64,000 bases of DNA from CAZNPL01 sp964574815 (GCA_964574815.1 CAZNPL010000029.1:21883-85882); one strand, 5' to 3'. Counted from the first letter of the stretch, positions 51,630 through 59,910 are shown. Made by a program: numbers and translations. The notes: a model not told the origin generated them from the sequence alone.

Positions 51630-52733
51630 TTATAAACGGTCGGAGCGGTCGCCAAGCCAGTCGCAGACCTCCGGCCACAATTCGCGATGCGCCCGGGACC
51701 CGACGGCCATACCGATGTGTCCGGCGGGGAACTGGATTGCCTTACGATCGCGCGAGCCCACGGCATCGTTGAACGGCAGACTCTGGCCGGGCGGCACAAG
51801 GTGATCCTTCGTGGCCACCAGGTTGAGCACCGGGCACGAGATGTTGCCCAGATCGACGCGCTTCTCGCCGACGCACAGGCGGCTCTTGATGAGCAGGTTC
51901 TGCTGGAAGCAGTATTTGACGAACTGCCGGAAGGTCTCGCCGGCAACGGGAATGTTGTCGTTCAGCCATGTCTCCATGGCGAAGAAATCCTCGAGATAGC
52001 GTTCGTCCTCCATCCTCTCGTAGAAGCTGATGGGCTTGGAGATCAAATTCTGAATCGGCCTGAGCAGCAGAAAAGATCCCTGGAGCCATTCCGCTGGCGC
52101 GTTTCCGTACGTCTCGATCACCTTGTCGACGTCGAAGTATTTCGGATTCGTCCACGCACACAGCAGGCTTTCGTCCGACGACCAGTCCACCGGGGCGGCC
52201 AGCAGCATCAGATTCTTCACTTTCTCCGGATGAAGTGCGGTGTACATCGCACTCATTGAACCGCCCATGCAGTAACCCAGCACGTTGATGCGCTCGCAAC
52301 CGGAGCGCCGCCGGACCTGATCGACGACGTGATCCATATAGCGCTCGACGTAGTCCTCGATCGACAGGAATCGGTCGCCGTGCGTCGGTACGCCCCAATC
52401 GACATTGTAGACGTCAAAGCCGCGATCCAGAAAACGCCGGACCACGCTCTTGTTCTTCTTGAGATCGAGAATGTAAGGCCGGTTGACCAGCGCAAACACG
52501 ACCAGCAGCGGCGTGCGGTACACCCGCTCGACGTCGGACTCGTAGCGCAGCAAGCGCAGTTTGTCCTCGCGGTAGACCGTCTGCGTCGGCGTCGCTCCGA
52601 CACGCACCTGACGGGCGATCTGAGCCACCTTGGGCCACGCCAGCATCTTCGCCCAGAACCTCTGCCATTCCCTCAAATAACCGTCAGGCGTGACCTTCCC
52701 TGACTCTGACGCCGGCGATGCTGCGGTAGTCAT
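51630..52733 (-). CDS. phaC: Class III polyhydroxyalkanoate synthase subunit PhaC
   Basis: A 367-residue PHA synthase. The catalytic triad is Cys155 in GYCMGG, Asp310 in LVATKDHLVPP and His339 in FPAGHIGM. The spacing is nearly the same as in the Allochromatium vinosum enzyme. Length is normal for class III synthases, which need a PhaE partner; the phaE-like gene overlaps its start by ATGA. NVDWGVPTHGD and the central LGYCMGGSMSAMYTALHP are also typical. The enzyme polymerises (R)-3-hydroxyacyl-CoA into storage granules. Confidence 0.95.
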   Translation of the reverse strand: MTTAASPASESGKVTPDGYLREWQRFWAKMLAWPKVAQIARQVRVGATPTQTVYREDKLRLLRYESDVERVYRTPLLVVFALVNRPYILDLKKNKSVVRRFLDRGFDVYNVDWGVPTHGDRFLSIEDYVERYMDHVVDQVRRRSGCERINVLGYCMGGSMSAMYTALHPEKVKNLMLLAAPVDWSSDESLLCAWTNPKYFDVDKVIETYGNAPAEWLQGSFLLLRPIQNLISKPISFYERMEDERYLEDFFAMETWLNDNIPVAGETFRQFVKYCFQQNLLIKSRLCVGEKRVDLGNISCPVLNLVATKDHLVPPGQSLPFNDAVGSRDRKAIQFPAGHIGMAVGSRAHRELWPEVCDWLGDRSDRL

Positions 52734-53245
52734 TGACGGTTTCTCCGGGACCGTGTTCCAGGGGCCTTCTTGGGCGTTGGTTTGTCTGTGGCTGCGGAGC
52801 GGTCTGCCGGCGACTGACCGGCTCCCAGTCGCGAACCGCTGTTTGAAGACGCCTCCAGTCGCGCCAGGCGTTCGTCAATCTCGTCGAGGCGCCCACCGAT
52901 CCGTTGTTCCATGTTGCGCACCAGTTGGATCACCTCTTCCACGTCGGTGCTGGTGGGCATCTGCAGCGTTTCCAGGCTCCTGGTCAGCATGTCGTTCATC
53001 TGCCGCCGGAATGCCAGACCGCTGTCCATCGATTGTTTCAACGCCGATAGAAACTGCTCGCTGCGCAGAAAATCGTCGGTGTGCTTGCTGAGGACGTCCA
53101 GAAAGGCCGACCGCATCTGCTCGAACATCTCGCCCGATGCGGGCGGCGTCGACATACCCGTGGCCGCCATCCGCCCCATCATGTCCGTCCAGAATCGGGT
53201 CAGGGGATCGGCCCCCGGAATCGTCATTGTATCGCCGTTGTCCAC
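52730..53245 (-). CDS. phaE: Class III PHA synthase partner subunit PhaE
   Basis: A 171-residue predicted PhaE. Helical throughout, with the segment MFEQMRSAFLDVLSKHTDDFLRSEQFLSAL and VEEVIQLVRNMEQRIGGRLDEIDERLARLE, which resembles the end of PhaE, followed by a basic Pro/Arg tail. It is shorter than classic PhaE (about 350 residues). GTG 53245 has AGGAG 7 bp upstream. The stop overlaps the phaC start (ATGA, 52730-52733), the usual phaE-phaC coupling in class III systems. Without it PhaC is expected to be weakly active. Confidence 0.8.
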   Translation of the reverse strand: MDNGDTMTIPGADPLTRFWTDMMGRMAATGMSTPPASGEMFEQMRSAFLDVLSKHTDDFLRSEQFLSALKQSMDSGLAFRRQMNDMLTRSLETLQMPTSTDVEEVIQLVRNMEQRIGGRLDEIDERLARLEASSNSGSRLGAGQSPADRSAATDKPTPKKAPGTRSRRNRQ

Positions 53246-53324
53246 CGCGTGCTCCTGATTCCAGTACGCGAGCGCGGCAGGTCAGTGTCCGGGGACTCCC
53301 CTGTTTCGAGCCTGCTCGCCCGCG

Positions 53325-54506
53325 TCAATCACACATTTCGACGGCGATCGCGCTCGCCTCCCCGCCCCCAATGCACGCACAAGCGATGCCGCGCCTCTGC
53401 TTGCGCTCCCGAAGGGCGTTCATCAGGGTGACCACGATCCGGGTGCCGGTGGCCCCGATCGGGTGCCCGATCGCCACCGCACCCCCCAGCACGTTCACCT
53501 TCTCGTGCGGGATGTCGAGCTCTTTCATCGCCACCATGGTTACAACGGCGAAAGCTTCGTTAATCTCGAACAGATCTACGTCGGAGACCTTCATCGAGAG
53601 CCGATCGCAGAGTCTGCGAATGGCGTGAACCGGTGCGACGGTGAACCGGTTGGGTTCGAGGGCGGCGTTGGCGTGGCCCAAAATCCGCGCCTGGCACTTG
53701 ATACCCAACGCCTTGGCTTTTTCCTCCCCCACAACCACCGCTGCGGCAGCCCCATCGCTGATCCCGGACGCGTTGCCCGCAGTAACCGTACCCTCGGGGC
53801 CGAACGCGGGTCTCAGCTTGCGAAACTTCTCCTCGTTGAACTTCGTCGGCTCCTCGTCGCGATCAACAACCACCGTCTCCTTGCGGGTCGCCACCTCCAC
53901 CGGGACGATCGTGTGCGTGAACGTTCCCGCCTCCTGAGCCGCAAGCAGCCGCCGAAAGCTCTCAGTCGCGAAGGCATCCTGATCGTCGCGCGTGAAATTG
54001 AACTCCCCCGCGCATTGGTCCCCGCAGGTGCCCATGTGCACGTTGTTGTAAACGTCCCACAGGCCGTCATGAATCATGGCGTCGATGACCTGCCCGTGCC
54101 CCATGCGGTAGCCCCGCCGGGCCTTCGGCAGCAGATACGGCGCCTGAGTCATGCTCTCCGTGCCGCCGGCGACGATCAGCTCTGCGTCGTCGCACTGAAT
54201 CGCCTGCGCAGCCAGAATGATCGACCGCAGGGAGGATCCGCACACCTTGTTGATGGTCGTGGCACCGCACGTGACCGGTAGCCCCGCGCCGATGGCCGCC
54301 TGCCGGGCGATGTTCTGGCCCAGGCCTGCGCCGATCACATTGCCCATCATGACCTCGTCGACGTCCGCCGGGCCGATGCCCGCCCGGTCCATCGCCGCCT
54401 TGATCACCGTGCTGCCCAGCTTCGCCGCCGATACCTCGGCGAACGCGCCGTTGAACATGCCGATGGGGGTCCTGGATCCGCCTGCAAGGAAGACGTTCTT
54501 GAGCAT
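53325..54506 (-). CDS. phaA: Acetyl-CoA C-acetyltransferase (thiolase)
   Basis: A 393-residue thiolase, the standard length. Nucleophile Cys89 is in TINKVCGSSLRSI. The second active region is NGGAVAIGHPIGATG-like (AVAIGHPIGATGTRI) with the His, and the third is CACIGGGEASA with the base Cys. The enzyme condenses two acetyl-CoA to acetoacetyl-CoA. ATG 54506 lies 10 bp after GGAGG; an in-frame upstream start would add 24 residues. It is in the PHA block, between the phasin and phaE, so a biosynthetic (PhaA) role is most likely. Confidence 0.92.
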   Translation of the reverse strand: MLKNVFLAGGSRTPIGMFNGAFAEVSAAKLGSTVIKAAMDRAGIGPADVDEVMMGNVIGAGLGQNIARQAAIGAGLPVTCGATTINKVCGSSLRSIILAAQAIQCDDAELIVAGGTESMTQAPYLLPKARRGYRMGHGQVIDAMIHDGLWDVYNNVHMGTCGDQCAGEFNFTRDDQDAFATESFRRLLAAQEAGTFTHTIVPVEVATRKETVVVDRDEEPTKFNEEKFRKLRPAFGPEGTVTAGNASGISDGAAAAVVVGEEKAKALGIKCQARILGHANAALEPNRFTVAPVHAIRRLCDRLSMKVSDVDLFEINEAFAVVTMVAMKELDIPHEKVNVLGGAVAIGHPIGATGTRIVVTLMNALRERKQRRGIACACIGGGEASAIAVEMCD

Positions 54507-54657
54507 ACTTCCGCGGCCTCCTACAACAGGGCACGCGCGGACGGGGTGGGTCGAGACGACCATCCTCGCACGGTGCACGCCCTCGTCAGAAGACGCCGGA
54601 CCCCCGGATGATCAGGCCGGCCTGTCCGCCCGCCAGGAGCTCATCCCGCCGCCGCGA

Positions 54658-55128
54658 CTAGTCGCCCGACTCCGATGAGTTCCTGGTGCCGGTGGTGGTT
54701 TCGAAGCACTTCTCGGTCATGCTCGCCCAGTTCTCGACGATCTGGGCGTTGGCCTTGGTCATCGTGTCGAAGCCCGAGCGCATCGTGTCGAACGACGACC
54801 GCCACAACTCCATTGTCCTGTCGAACACGCCGTCGTCAATCGCGGTCTCGGCCGACTCGAACGACCGGCGGACGACGTCCGCGCCCTTGTCTGTCTGCCG
54901 GTCAAAGTCCTGCCGAAAACGCTCCAGATTCTTCTTGACCGTCGGAGCAAATTCGCGTCCGATTCTGTCGGCCTGGTCAAAAAAGCGATCGACGTTGCGG
55001 CCGATATTGTCGTTCCAGAAGCGCGTGGACTCCTCCTGGAACTTGATGCCCGCCGTCATCGCGTGATTGACCATGTCGGTCGAGTGCCTGAACATGTCCG
55101 TGACGAAATTGGTGTTTTCCGCGTTCAT
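54658..55128 (-). CDS. phaP: Phasin-like PHA granule-associated protein
   Basis: A 156-residue all-helical protein (FVTDMFRHSTDMVNHAMTAG, FFDQADRIGREFAPTVKKNL, MELWRSSFDTMRSGFDTM). Regular amphipathic spacing with no signal peptide fits a phasin of the Phasin_2 type, which coats PHA granules. The start at ATG 55128 is the first gene of the PHA minus-strand block and has the promoter 55194-55221 ahead of it. The family is loosely conserved, so the call rests largely on context. It sits back-to-back with phaR. Confidence 0.72.
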   Translation of the reverse strand: MNAENTNFVTDMFRHSTDMVNHAMTAGIKFQEESTRFWNDNIGRNVDRFFDQADRIGREFAPTVKKNLERFRQDFDRQTDKGADVVRRSFESAETAIDDGVFDRTMELWRSSFDTMRSGFDTMTKANAQIVENWASMTEKCFETTTGTRNSSESGD

Positions 55129-55193
55129 GGTCGCTCCTGCCTTTCCAAGTCGCGCCGTTCGAGAAAACCCTCACAACCGCTACGTCCGAATGA

Positions 55194-55221
55194 AATATAC
55201 ACCATGGCAGAGCAAAGTCAA
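55194..55221 (-). promoter_or_regulatory. Promoter of the PHA gene block
   Basis: On the minus strand, TTGACT (55221-55216), a 16-bp spacer and TATATT (55199-55194), 66 bp before the phasin ATG. It shares the intergenic region with the divergent phaR promoter. Confidence 0.6.
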
Positions 55222-55238
55222 GAAGAGATTGTGCGAAC

Positions 55239-55275
55239 GCAAAATTTGCCAACAACTCGTAAACTATTTTATAAT
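55239..55275 (+). promoter_or_regulatory. phaR promoter with palindromic PhaR-type operator
   Basis: TTGCCA (55246-55251), an 18-bp spacer and a perfect TATAAT (55270-55275) form a good sigma-70 promoter for phaR. The palindrome GCAAAATTTGC (55239-55249, perfect 5-1-5) overlaps the -35. A further inverted pair, AAGCGTT (55276-55282) and AACGCTT (55317-55323), lies in the leader. PhaR of other bacteria binds TGC/GCA-containing dyads in the phaR and phasin promoters, so this is a candidate site. Confidence 0.55.
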
Positions 55276-55368
55276 AAGCGTTTACAGGACGATAGCACCA
55301 GGCATATCGATGTTTTAACGCTTTCGCATTAGGCCGATCCGGGCCTCGCCCCGGCACGGGAGAAGGAC

Positions 55369-55938
55369 ATGACCGCCCAGTCAAGGCTTCGCCGGCTCAC
55401 GATCAAAAAATACTCCAACCGGCGTTTCTACGACACGACCCGGAGTTGCCACGTGACCCTCCGGGAGATGCACGACCTTGTCTGCCAAGGGTACGACCTC
55501 GAAATCACCGACTCCAAGTCCGGTGAAGACATCACCAACGTCGTCCTCACACAGATTATCCTCGAACGCGATCCGCCCAAGCTGGCCATCTTCCCGGCGG
55601 ACGTACTCCACCAACTCATCCGCACCCAGCAGCAGTTTCTGGGCAACGTCGTCGAGCAGTTCTTCGCCCAGGTCCTCAGGGCCCATCAGGCATCCCAGGA
55701 GCAGTGGTCGCGATTTCTCAAAAATACGTTGGGATACGCAGCGCCGCCCGCCGCCAACCTCGCCGATTGGAGCCGCGCTTTTATGGAGGCGTTCACGCCT
55801 GCCCGAACATCTCCGCAGGAGGCCGCCCCCGAAGACCTCGACGATCGGCGCGATCGGGAAGTCGAGCGCCTGCGCGAGCAGGTGGCCGAGTTGAGCCGTC
55901 AGATCGAGCGCATGGCGAGGGACCGAGGGGAAAGCTGA
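55369..55938 (+). CDS. phaR: PHA synthesis regulator PhaR
   Basis: A 189-residue protein. The N-terminal PHB/PHA accumulation regulator domain (about 5-65) begins IKKYSNRRFYDTTRSCHVTL, followed by HDLVCQGYDLEITDSKSGEDIT and VVLTQIILE. Residues 85-135 match the second PhaR domain (LIRTQQQFLGNVVEQFFAQV). The C-terminus is a coiled coil (REVERLREQVAELSRQIERM). PhaR is a DNA-binding repressor that also binds PHA polymer, so phasin is only made when granules form. GGAGAAGGAC precedes the ATG. It is divergent from the phasin gene. Confidence 0.93.
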   Translation: MTAQSRLRRLTIKKYSNRRFYDTTRSCHVTLREMHDLVCQGYDLEITDSKSGEDITNVVLTQIILERDPPKLAIFPADVLHQLIRTQQQFLGNVVEQFFAQVLRAHQASQEQWSRFLKNTLGYAAPPAANLADWSRAFMEAFTPARTSPQEAAPEDLDDRRDREVERLREQVAELSRQIERMARDRGES

Positions 55939-56096
55939 CGAACCTGGCAAGAACTTCAGACTTCAGACCGGCCACGAGGATCGCCACGGGAATGCCGTAG
56001 CGTAGTCGGGACTCGGCGCTTAGAATAGTCGTGTCAACGCGGCGTGGAAGTGGACTGAGTGGCTGGCTCGTTTACTGAGAAGATCGCCCACCGACG

Positions 56097-56255
56097 ATGC
56101 CCAAACAATCGCTCATCAAGGAGTTCTTCCTGTTCGTCCGGCACGAGAAAAAGTACTGGATGATCCCCCTGATCGTCGTGCTGCTGATCGTGGGCGCTCT
56201 GATGGTCTTCTCCGCCTCGTCGCCGTTGGCGCCGTTCCTCTATCCGCTGTTCTGA
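56097..56255 (+). CDS. DUF5989 family small membrane protein
   Basis: A 52-residue protein. It begins KQSLIKEFFLFVRHEKKYWM, has one membrane helix (IPLIVVLLIVGALMVFSA) and ends SSPLAPFLYPLF, matching the DUF5989 pattern (basic/aromatic N-terminus, one helix, LAPFIYPLF-like end). In many genomes the family lies next to SxtJ-like proteins or carbamoyltransferases. Here no such neighbours are present; it is 158 bp after phaR. The start ATG 56097 is a modest ribosome site. Function unknown. Confidence 0.82.
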   Translation: MPKQSLIKEFFLFVRHEKKYWMIPLIVVLLIVGALMVFSASSPLAPFLYPLF

Positions 56256-56405
56256 CCGAACCGGGCGAACCGATCGATTTCCAACAGGATCACCCGGCCG
56301 CCGACACGTAGGCGAGCCTGCGGCGGGTGGCGTCGTGGCCCCGCTCCTTGTGCCCGGCTCGAGGTTCGTGTGCCCTGGTCCCACGCAATGTAAAGCTGGC
56401 CCGGG

Positions 56406-56924
56406 TCAACGCTCGCCGCGTGAAGCTCTCAGAGCGTCTCGCAATGCCGCGTTCGTTTCCTTGGCGTTTGCCGTTTCGACGTGCGACAGGACCCGCCTGC
56501 TTTCCCCGTCGAGCAGCGTGACGCTCCCGATTTTGGAGAGGTCGCCTGGCCAGATGTGCTCGAGTCCCAACGCGCCGGCGAGCAGCGCCGCTTGCGCTTG
56601 CGTCGTCTCGTTGGTGAGGTCGAGCTTAACCCAGAGTACGGAGTCGTCGCGCGTCTCGCGCAGAAGCTCGGGAAACTGCGTGCTGAACGCCCTGCAATAA
56701 GGGCACCCGTCGTGGTGGAATCTCACCGCGATGACGGCCGGCGGCTCGACCACCGCATCCACCTTGAACTGCGAGCCACGGGCAGCACCAACTCCCCCTT
56801 GCGAATCTGCCGGCTGGTCGCGCCCGTCTGCGGCGACCAGGCTCGCCGATAGCCCTGCGAGCGCGACCCCAACCACCACAAGTATCTCGAGCGTTGTGTG
56901 CATGTGCTTCAGCTTTGTCTTCAA
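56406..56924 (-). CDS. Secreted thioredoxin-fold protein with CPYC motif
   Basis: A 172-residue protein from TTG 56924, with AAGGAG 7 bp upstream. The signal/anchor helix is EILVVVGVALAGLSASLVAA. The redox motif is FHHDGCPYCRAF (Cys74, Cys77), followed by QFPELLRETRDDSVLWVKLDLTNE and the thioredoxin-like end IGSVTLLDGESRRVLSH, where the usual cis-Pro is not obvious. It is probably a periplasmic thiol-disulfide protein; the partner is unknown. It is 75 bp downstream of the DUF6768 gene. Confidence 0.82.
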   Translation of the reverse strand: MKTKLKHMHTTLEILVVVGVALAGLSASLVAADGRDQPADSQGGVGAARGSQFKVDAVVEPPAVIAVRFHHDGCPYCRAFSTQFPELLRETRDDSVLWVKLDLTNETTQAQAALLAGALGLEHIWPGDLSKIGSVTLLDGESRRVLSHVETANAKETNAALRDALRASRGER

Positions 56925-56999
56925 TGGTCGTCTCCTTTCACAACAGAGTGACTGGCGAGATCCCTGACGCATCGCGCTCCGTCGGCGTGATGCAATCAC

Positions 57000-57377
57000 T
57001 CACTCCTCAATCCGCGCCGCCAGCCGCGCGATTTGCAGTTCGAGCCGCTTGATCTCTCGGGTCACGGCGTTCTTGTTGAGCTCCATCCAATACCAGACTT
57101 TCACCATCGAGACGGCTGAGACGCAGATGACGCAAGCGGCCGCCCACATCAACATCTCGCGCGTCGCCTCCGCCTGAAAAAACGCGACGGCGCAGAAAAC
57201 CGCCAGCACCGTGAACACGATACCCCAGAACACGCCGAACACCGTGAGCCACCGATGCCTTCCTCGCAGCGTCTCCATCAACATTTCGAAGATCGACGGT
57301 TCCTCGCCGAACTCCGCAAGAAGCTCGGCGTCCTCATCTCGAAGTGCCTGCCGAATTCTATCATCCAGTTCGCTCAT
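57000..57377 (-). CDS. DUF6768 family membrane protein
   Basis: A 125-residue protein with a cytoplasmic N-terminus (SELDDRIRQALRDEDAELLAEFGEEPSIF), two helices (WLTVFGVFWGIVFTVLAVFCAVAFF; MLMWAAACVICVSAVSMVKV) and a charged C-terminal helix (REIKRLELQIARLAARIEE). The pattern matches DUF6768. The ATG overlaps the stop of the ECF sigma gene (ATGA), which suggests it works with the sigma factor, perhaps as its membrane antagonist. No anti-sigma fold is recognised. Confidence 0.82.
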   Translation of the reverse strand: MSELDDRIRQALRDEDAELLAEFGEEPSIFEMLMETLRGRHRWLTVFGVFWGIVFTVLAVFCAVAFFQAEATREMLMWAAACVICVSAVSMVKVWYWMELNKNAVTREIKRLELQIARLAARIEE

Positions 57378-57928
57378 GATTTCATCCTCTCAAGCGTCTC
57401 CCGGAGCCGCTCCCTCGCGTGAAAGAGCCGCGATTTCACCGTCCCCTTCGGCACACCGAGCACACGGGCGATCTCCGAAAGCCCCATCCCGTCAAGATAA
57501 TGAAGCGAGAGGATCGCCCGCTGTTCTTCCGGCATGCTCGCCAGCGCAAGCCGAATCTCGCTCCCCTGGCTGCTCGACCCGGCAGTCTTCGATGAGCCGG
57601 CCGTCGCCGCCGCGAATTGCAGCTCCTTTGCCGCGTTCCGACGAGTCGCGCGCCGCCTGGTCCAGTCGGCACACCTGTTCCTGACGATGCGATAAGCCCA
57701 ACCTCGAAAGCGGGCCGGGTCATCGAGACGATTGAGACCTTTGACGATCGCCAACCAAGCGTCCTGCACGATATCCCGGACGGCCTCCCGTTCGGCGGTC
57801 AGGCGCAATGCCAGCCGCGTGAGCCGCGGATGCCAGCGTGCAATCAGTCTCTGAATGGCCGCCGCATCGCCGTCCTGGCATTGCAGCACCAGCAACTCGT
57901 CCAGGATGTCTTCGTGCGTCCTTCTCAT
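57374..57928 (-). CDS. ECF RNA polymerase sigma factor
   Basis: A 184-residue ECF sigma. Region 2 is AVRDIVQDAWLAIVKGLNRLDDPARFRGWAYRIVRNRC-like (REAVRDIVQDAWLAIVKGL, FRGWAYRIVRNRCADW), and region 4 is LALASMPEEQRAILSLHYLDGMGLSEIARVLGVPKGTVKSRLFHARERL with the recognition helix. The start ATG 57928 is used. It is a different subgroup from the TIGR02999-type sigma at 13004. It overlaps the DUF6768 gene by ATGA and is divergent from the AAA ATPase. Confidence 0.92.
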   Translation of the reverse strand: MRRTHEDILDELLVLQCQDGDAAAIQRLIARWHPRLTRLALRLTAEREAVRDIVQDAWLAIVKGLNRLDDPARFRGWAYRIVRNRCADWTRRRATRRNAAKELQFAAATAGSSKTAGSSSQGSEIRLALASMPEEQRAILSLHYLDGMGLSEIARVLGVPKGTVKSRLFHARERLRETLERMKS

Positions 57929-58076
57929 CGATGCCGGAAATACAGTCGCACGGCCAACCGACCGGTTCAATGTTTCTGGGCAGGAAACGCTCTGCGGCGC
58001 GTCCCGCTTCCGCCCCTACTGATCGTCGGACCCTGCCCAGCGAGAGATTCCGGCGGAGGTCCCGGGAGCCGTTGGT

Positions 58077-58104
58077 TTGACTCGCGGCCGCCACAAACTA
58101 GCAT
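58077..58104 (+). promoter_or_regulatory. Promoter of the AAA ATPase gene
   Basis: TTGACT (58077-58082), a 16-bp spacer and TAGCAT (58099-58104), about 38 bp before the chosen GTG start. It supports the later start of the ATPase, since the longer frame would begin inside the promoter. Confidence 0.55.
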
Positions 58105-58148
58105 ACAGAAGTGCCGGATCGTATCGTTCTGTGGCAGGGGGCCCTCAC

Positions 58149-59567
58149 GTGGACAGACCCGAAACAGTCGGCGAACTCCGCCGGAGCGGCTATCGACCGC
58201 GAACCGTCAAGGAAGAGCTGCGCGAGAACGTCATCAGAAAGCTGAAGGCCGGGGAACCCCTGTTCCCGGGGATCATCGGCTACGACGACACCGTCATCCC
58301 CCAGGTCACCAACGCGATTCTCAGCAAGCACGACATCCTCTTCCTCGGCCTTCGCGGACAGGCCAAGTCGCGCATGATACGGGCACTGCCCTCACTGCTG
58401 GATGAGTACGTACCCACCATCGCAGGGGGCGAACTCATCGACGATCCGCTCGCCCCGCAATTCAAACAATCCAAGGCCATACTGGCCGAGCACGGCGATG
58501 ACACGGAAGTCCACTGGGTCCATCGCGACCAACGCTATAACGAAAAGCTCGCAACCCCCGACGTCACGATCGCTGACCTCATCGGAGAAATCGACCTGAT
58601 CAAGCATGCGGAGGGGAGGCACCTGTCCGACGAGTCGATCATGCACTTCGGACTTGTCCCCCGCAGCAACCGCGGACTCTTCGCGATCAACGAACTGCCC
58701 GACCTCCCACCTCGGATTCAAGTCGGGCTGTTCAACGTGCTCGAAGAACGCGATGTGCAGATCCGCGGCTTCGCCGTCCGCCTCAATCTCGATCTTTGCA
58801 TGGTCTTCACGGCCAACCCGGAGGACTACACCAACCGAGGCCGCATCGTCACGCCCCTGAAAGACCGCATCGGATCGGTCATTCGTACGCACTATCCGCA
58901 GCGCCTGGAGCAGGCGATAACCATTACGCGGCAGAATGCCAACCTCGACAGGGCCAACGGTGAGTACGTTGTGGACATTCCGAGGTACATGCACGAAATC
59001 ATCGAGGAAGCCGTTCGCCTGGCGCGCGAGAGCCCCCACATCAACCAGCAGTCAGGCGTGTCGGTACGAACCTCAATCGCATCGACCGAAAGCATGGTCT
59101 CCAACGCCGAACGCCGTGCGATCATGCTCAGCGAGCGCCGCGTTGTCCCCAGGATCAGCGACCTGCCGCACGTGGCCGCCAGTTGCCGTGGGAAGCTCGA
59201 GCTCATGCTCGCCGACGATGAAAAGGCCGAGGACAAGCTCATTACCGCTCTGATCGGCGAGGCCGTCAAGAACGTGTTCATCAACCACGGTGACGAAGCC
59301 GGCCTGGAGACGGTTGTGGCCCAGTTCGCCGACGGTAAAGCGACGCTCGAAGTGGGTGACGACGTCACCAGCAGCGACCTCGCCGAGGCGATCAGGCGCA
59401 TCAAGGGCCTCTCCGAGGCCGCCGAGGACATCTGCAAACATAACGACCTCGACCCGGTCGACCCCGCCAACCTGGCTAGCGCCGCGGAATTCGTCCTCGA
59501 GTCGCTGTATGTCTCGAACCGCCTGACCAAGTACGGCTACCACGGCCGCACTTTCTACAAGCGCTGA
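58149..59567 (+). CDS. MoxR/ChlI-like AAA+ ATPase
   Basis: A 472-residue AAA+ ATPase starting at GTG 58149. The P-loop is GLRGQAKS (67-74), a slight variant of GxxGxGKT; the Walker B region is GLFAINELPDLPPRIQVGLFNVLEERDVQIRG and sensor 1 is MVFTANPEDYTNRGR. The pattern is that of the magnesium chelatase/MoxR clade, which often works with a VWA-domain partner. No VWA gene follows here. It is divergent from the ECF sigma unit. Role probably chaperone-like remodelling; target unknown. Confidence 0.85.
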   Translation: MDRPETVGELRRSGYRPRTVKEELRENVIRKLKAGEPLFPGIIGYDDTVIPQVTNAILSKHDILFLGLRGQAKSRMIRALPSLLDEYVPTIAGGELIDDPLAPQFKQSKAILAEHGDDTEVHWVHRDQRYNEKLATPDVTIADLIGEIDLIKHAEGRHLSDESIMHFGLVPRSNRGLFAINELPDLPPRIQVGLFNVLEERDVQIRGFAVRLNLDLCMVFTANPEDYTNRGRIVTPLKDRIGSVIRTHYPQRLEQAITITRQNANLDRANGEYVVDIPRYMHEIIEEAVRLARESPHINQQSGVSVRTSIASTESMVSNAERRAIMLSERRVVPRISDLPHVAASCRGKLELMLADDEKAEDKLITALIGEAVKNVFINHGDEAGLETVVAQFADGKATLEVGDDVTSSDLAEAIRRIKGLSEAAEDICKHNDLDPVDPANLASAAEFVLESLYVSNRLTKYGYHGRTFYKR

Positions 59568-59910
59568 CACAGGTCTCGGCGGCAGTGATCGGTGCGTTGC
59601 ATTCTAGCCCGCACTTCTCACGGGGATACAGATTTCGCGTGTTTCGGCGCCACGAGCCTACGCGTCGGACGCTGAGGCGGCTCATCTTGGTGTCGGCGGC
59701 ATCGACGGAGAAGCCGGTGTGACACATCATCGTTGCCTTGCTGCTGTCCTGGCGGAAGACGGGGGTACATCACAGATCCGGCGGTGAGCGCGCAGGCGGC
59801 GTAGAGTTGACTCCCAACCGTCTCCCACTTGAACCATGATTGTGGGCAGGGACGCGAACCCGACGGCCAACCTCCGCCGCCAGAAGCGGCATCGTCATCC
59901 TTGGAATCTG
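59568..59910. other. Gene-free region between the AAA ATPase and rho; possible mobile-element scar
   Basis: 343 bp. No gene is supported. Around 59605-59640 the minus strand reads as a short stretch (CCCCGTGAGAAGTGCGGGC) of the kind often found at transposase gene ends, but no transposase frame or inverted ends are found. The region downstream of the rho stop carries no clear terminator. Confidence 0.4.
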
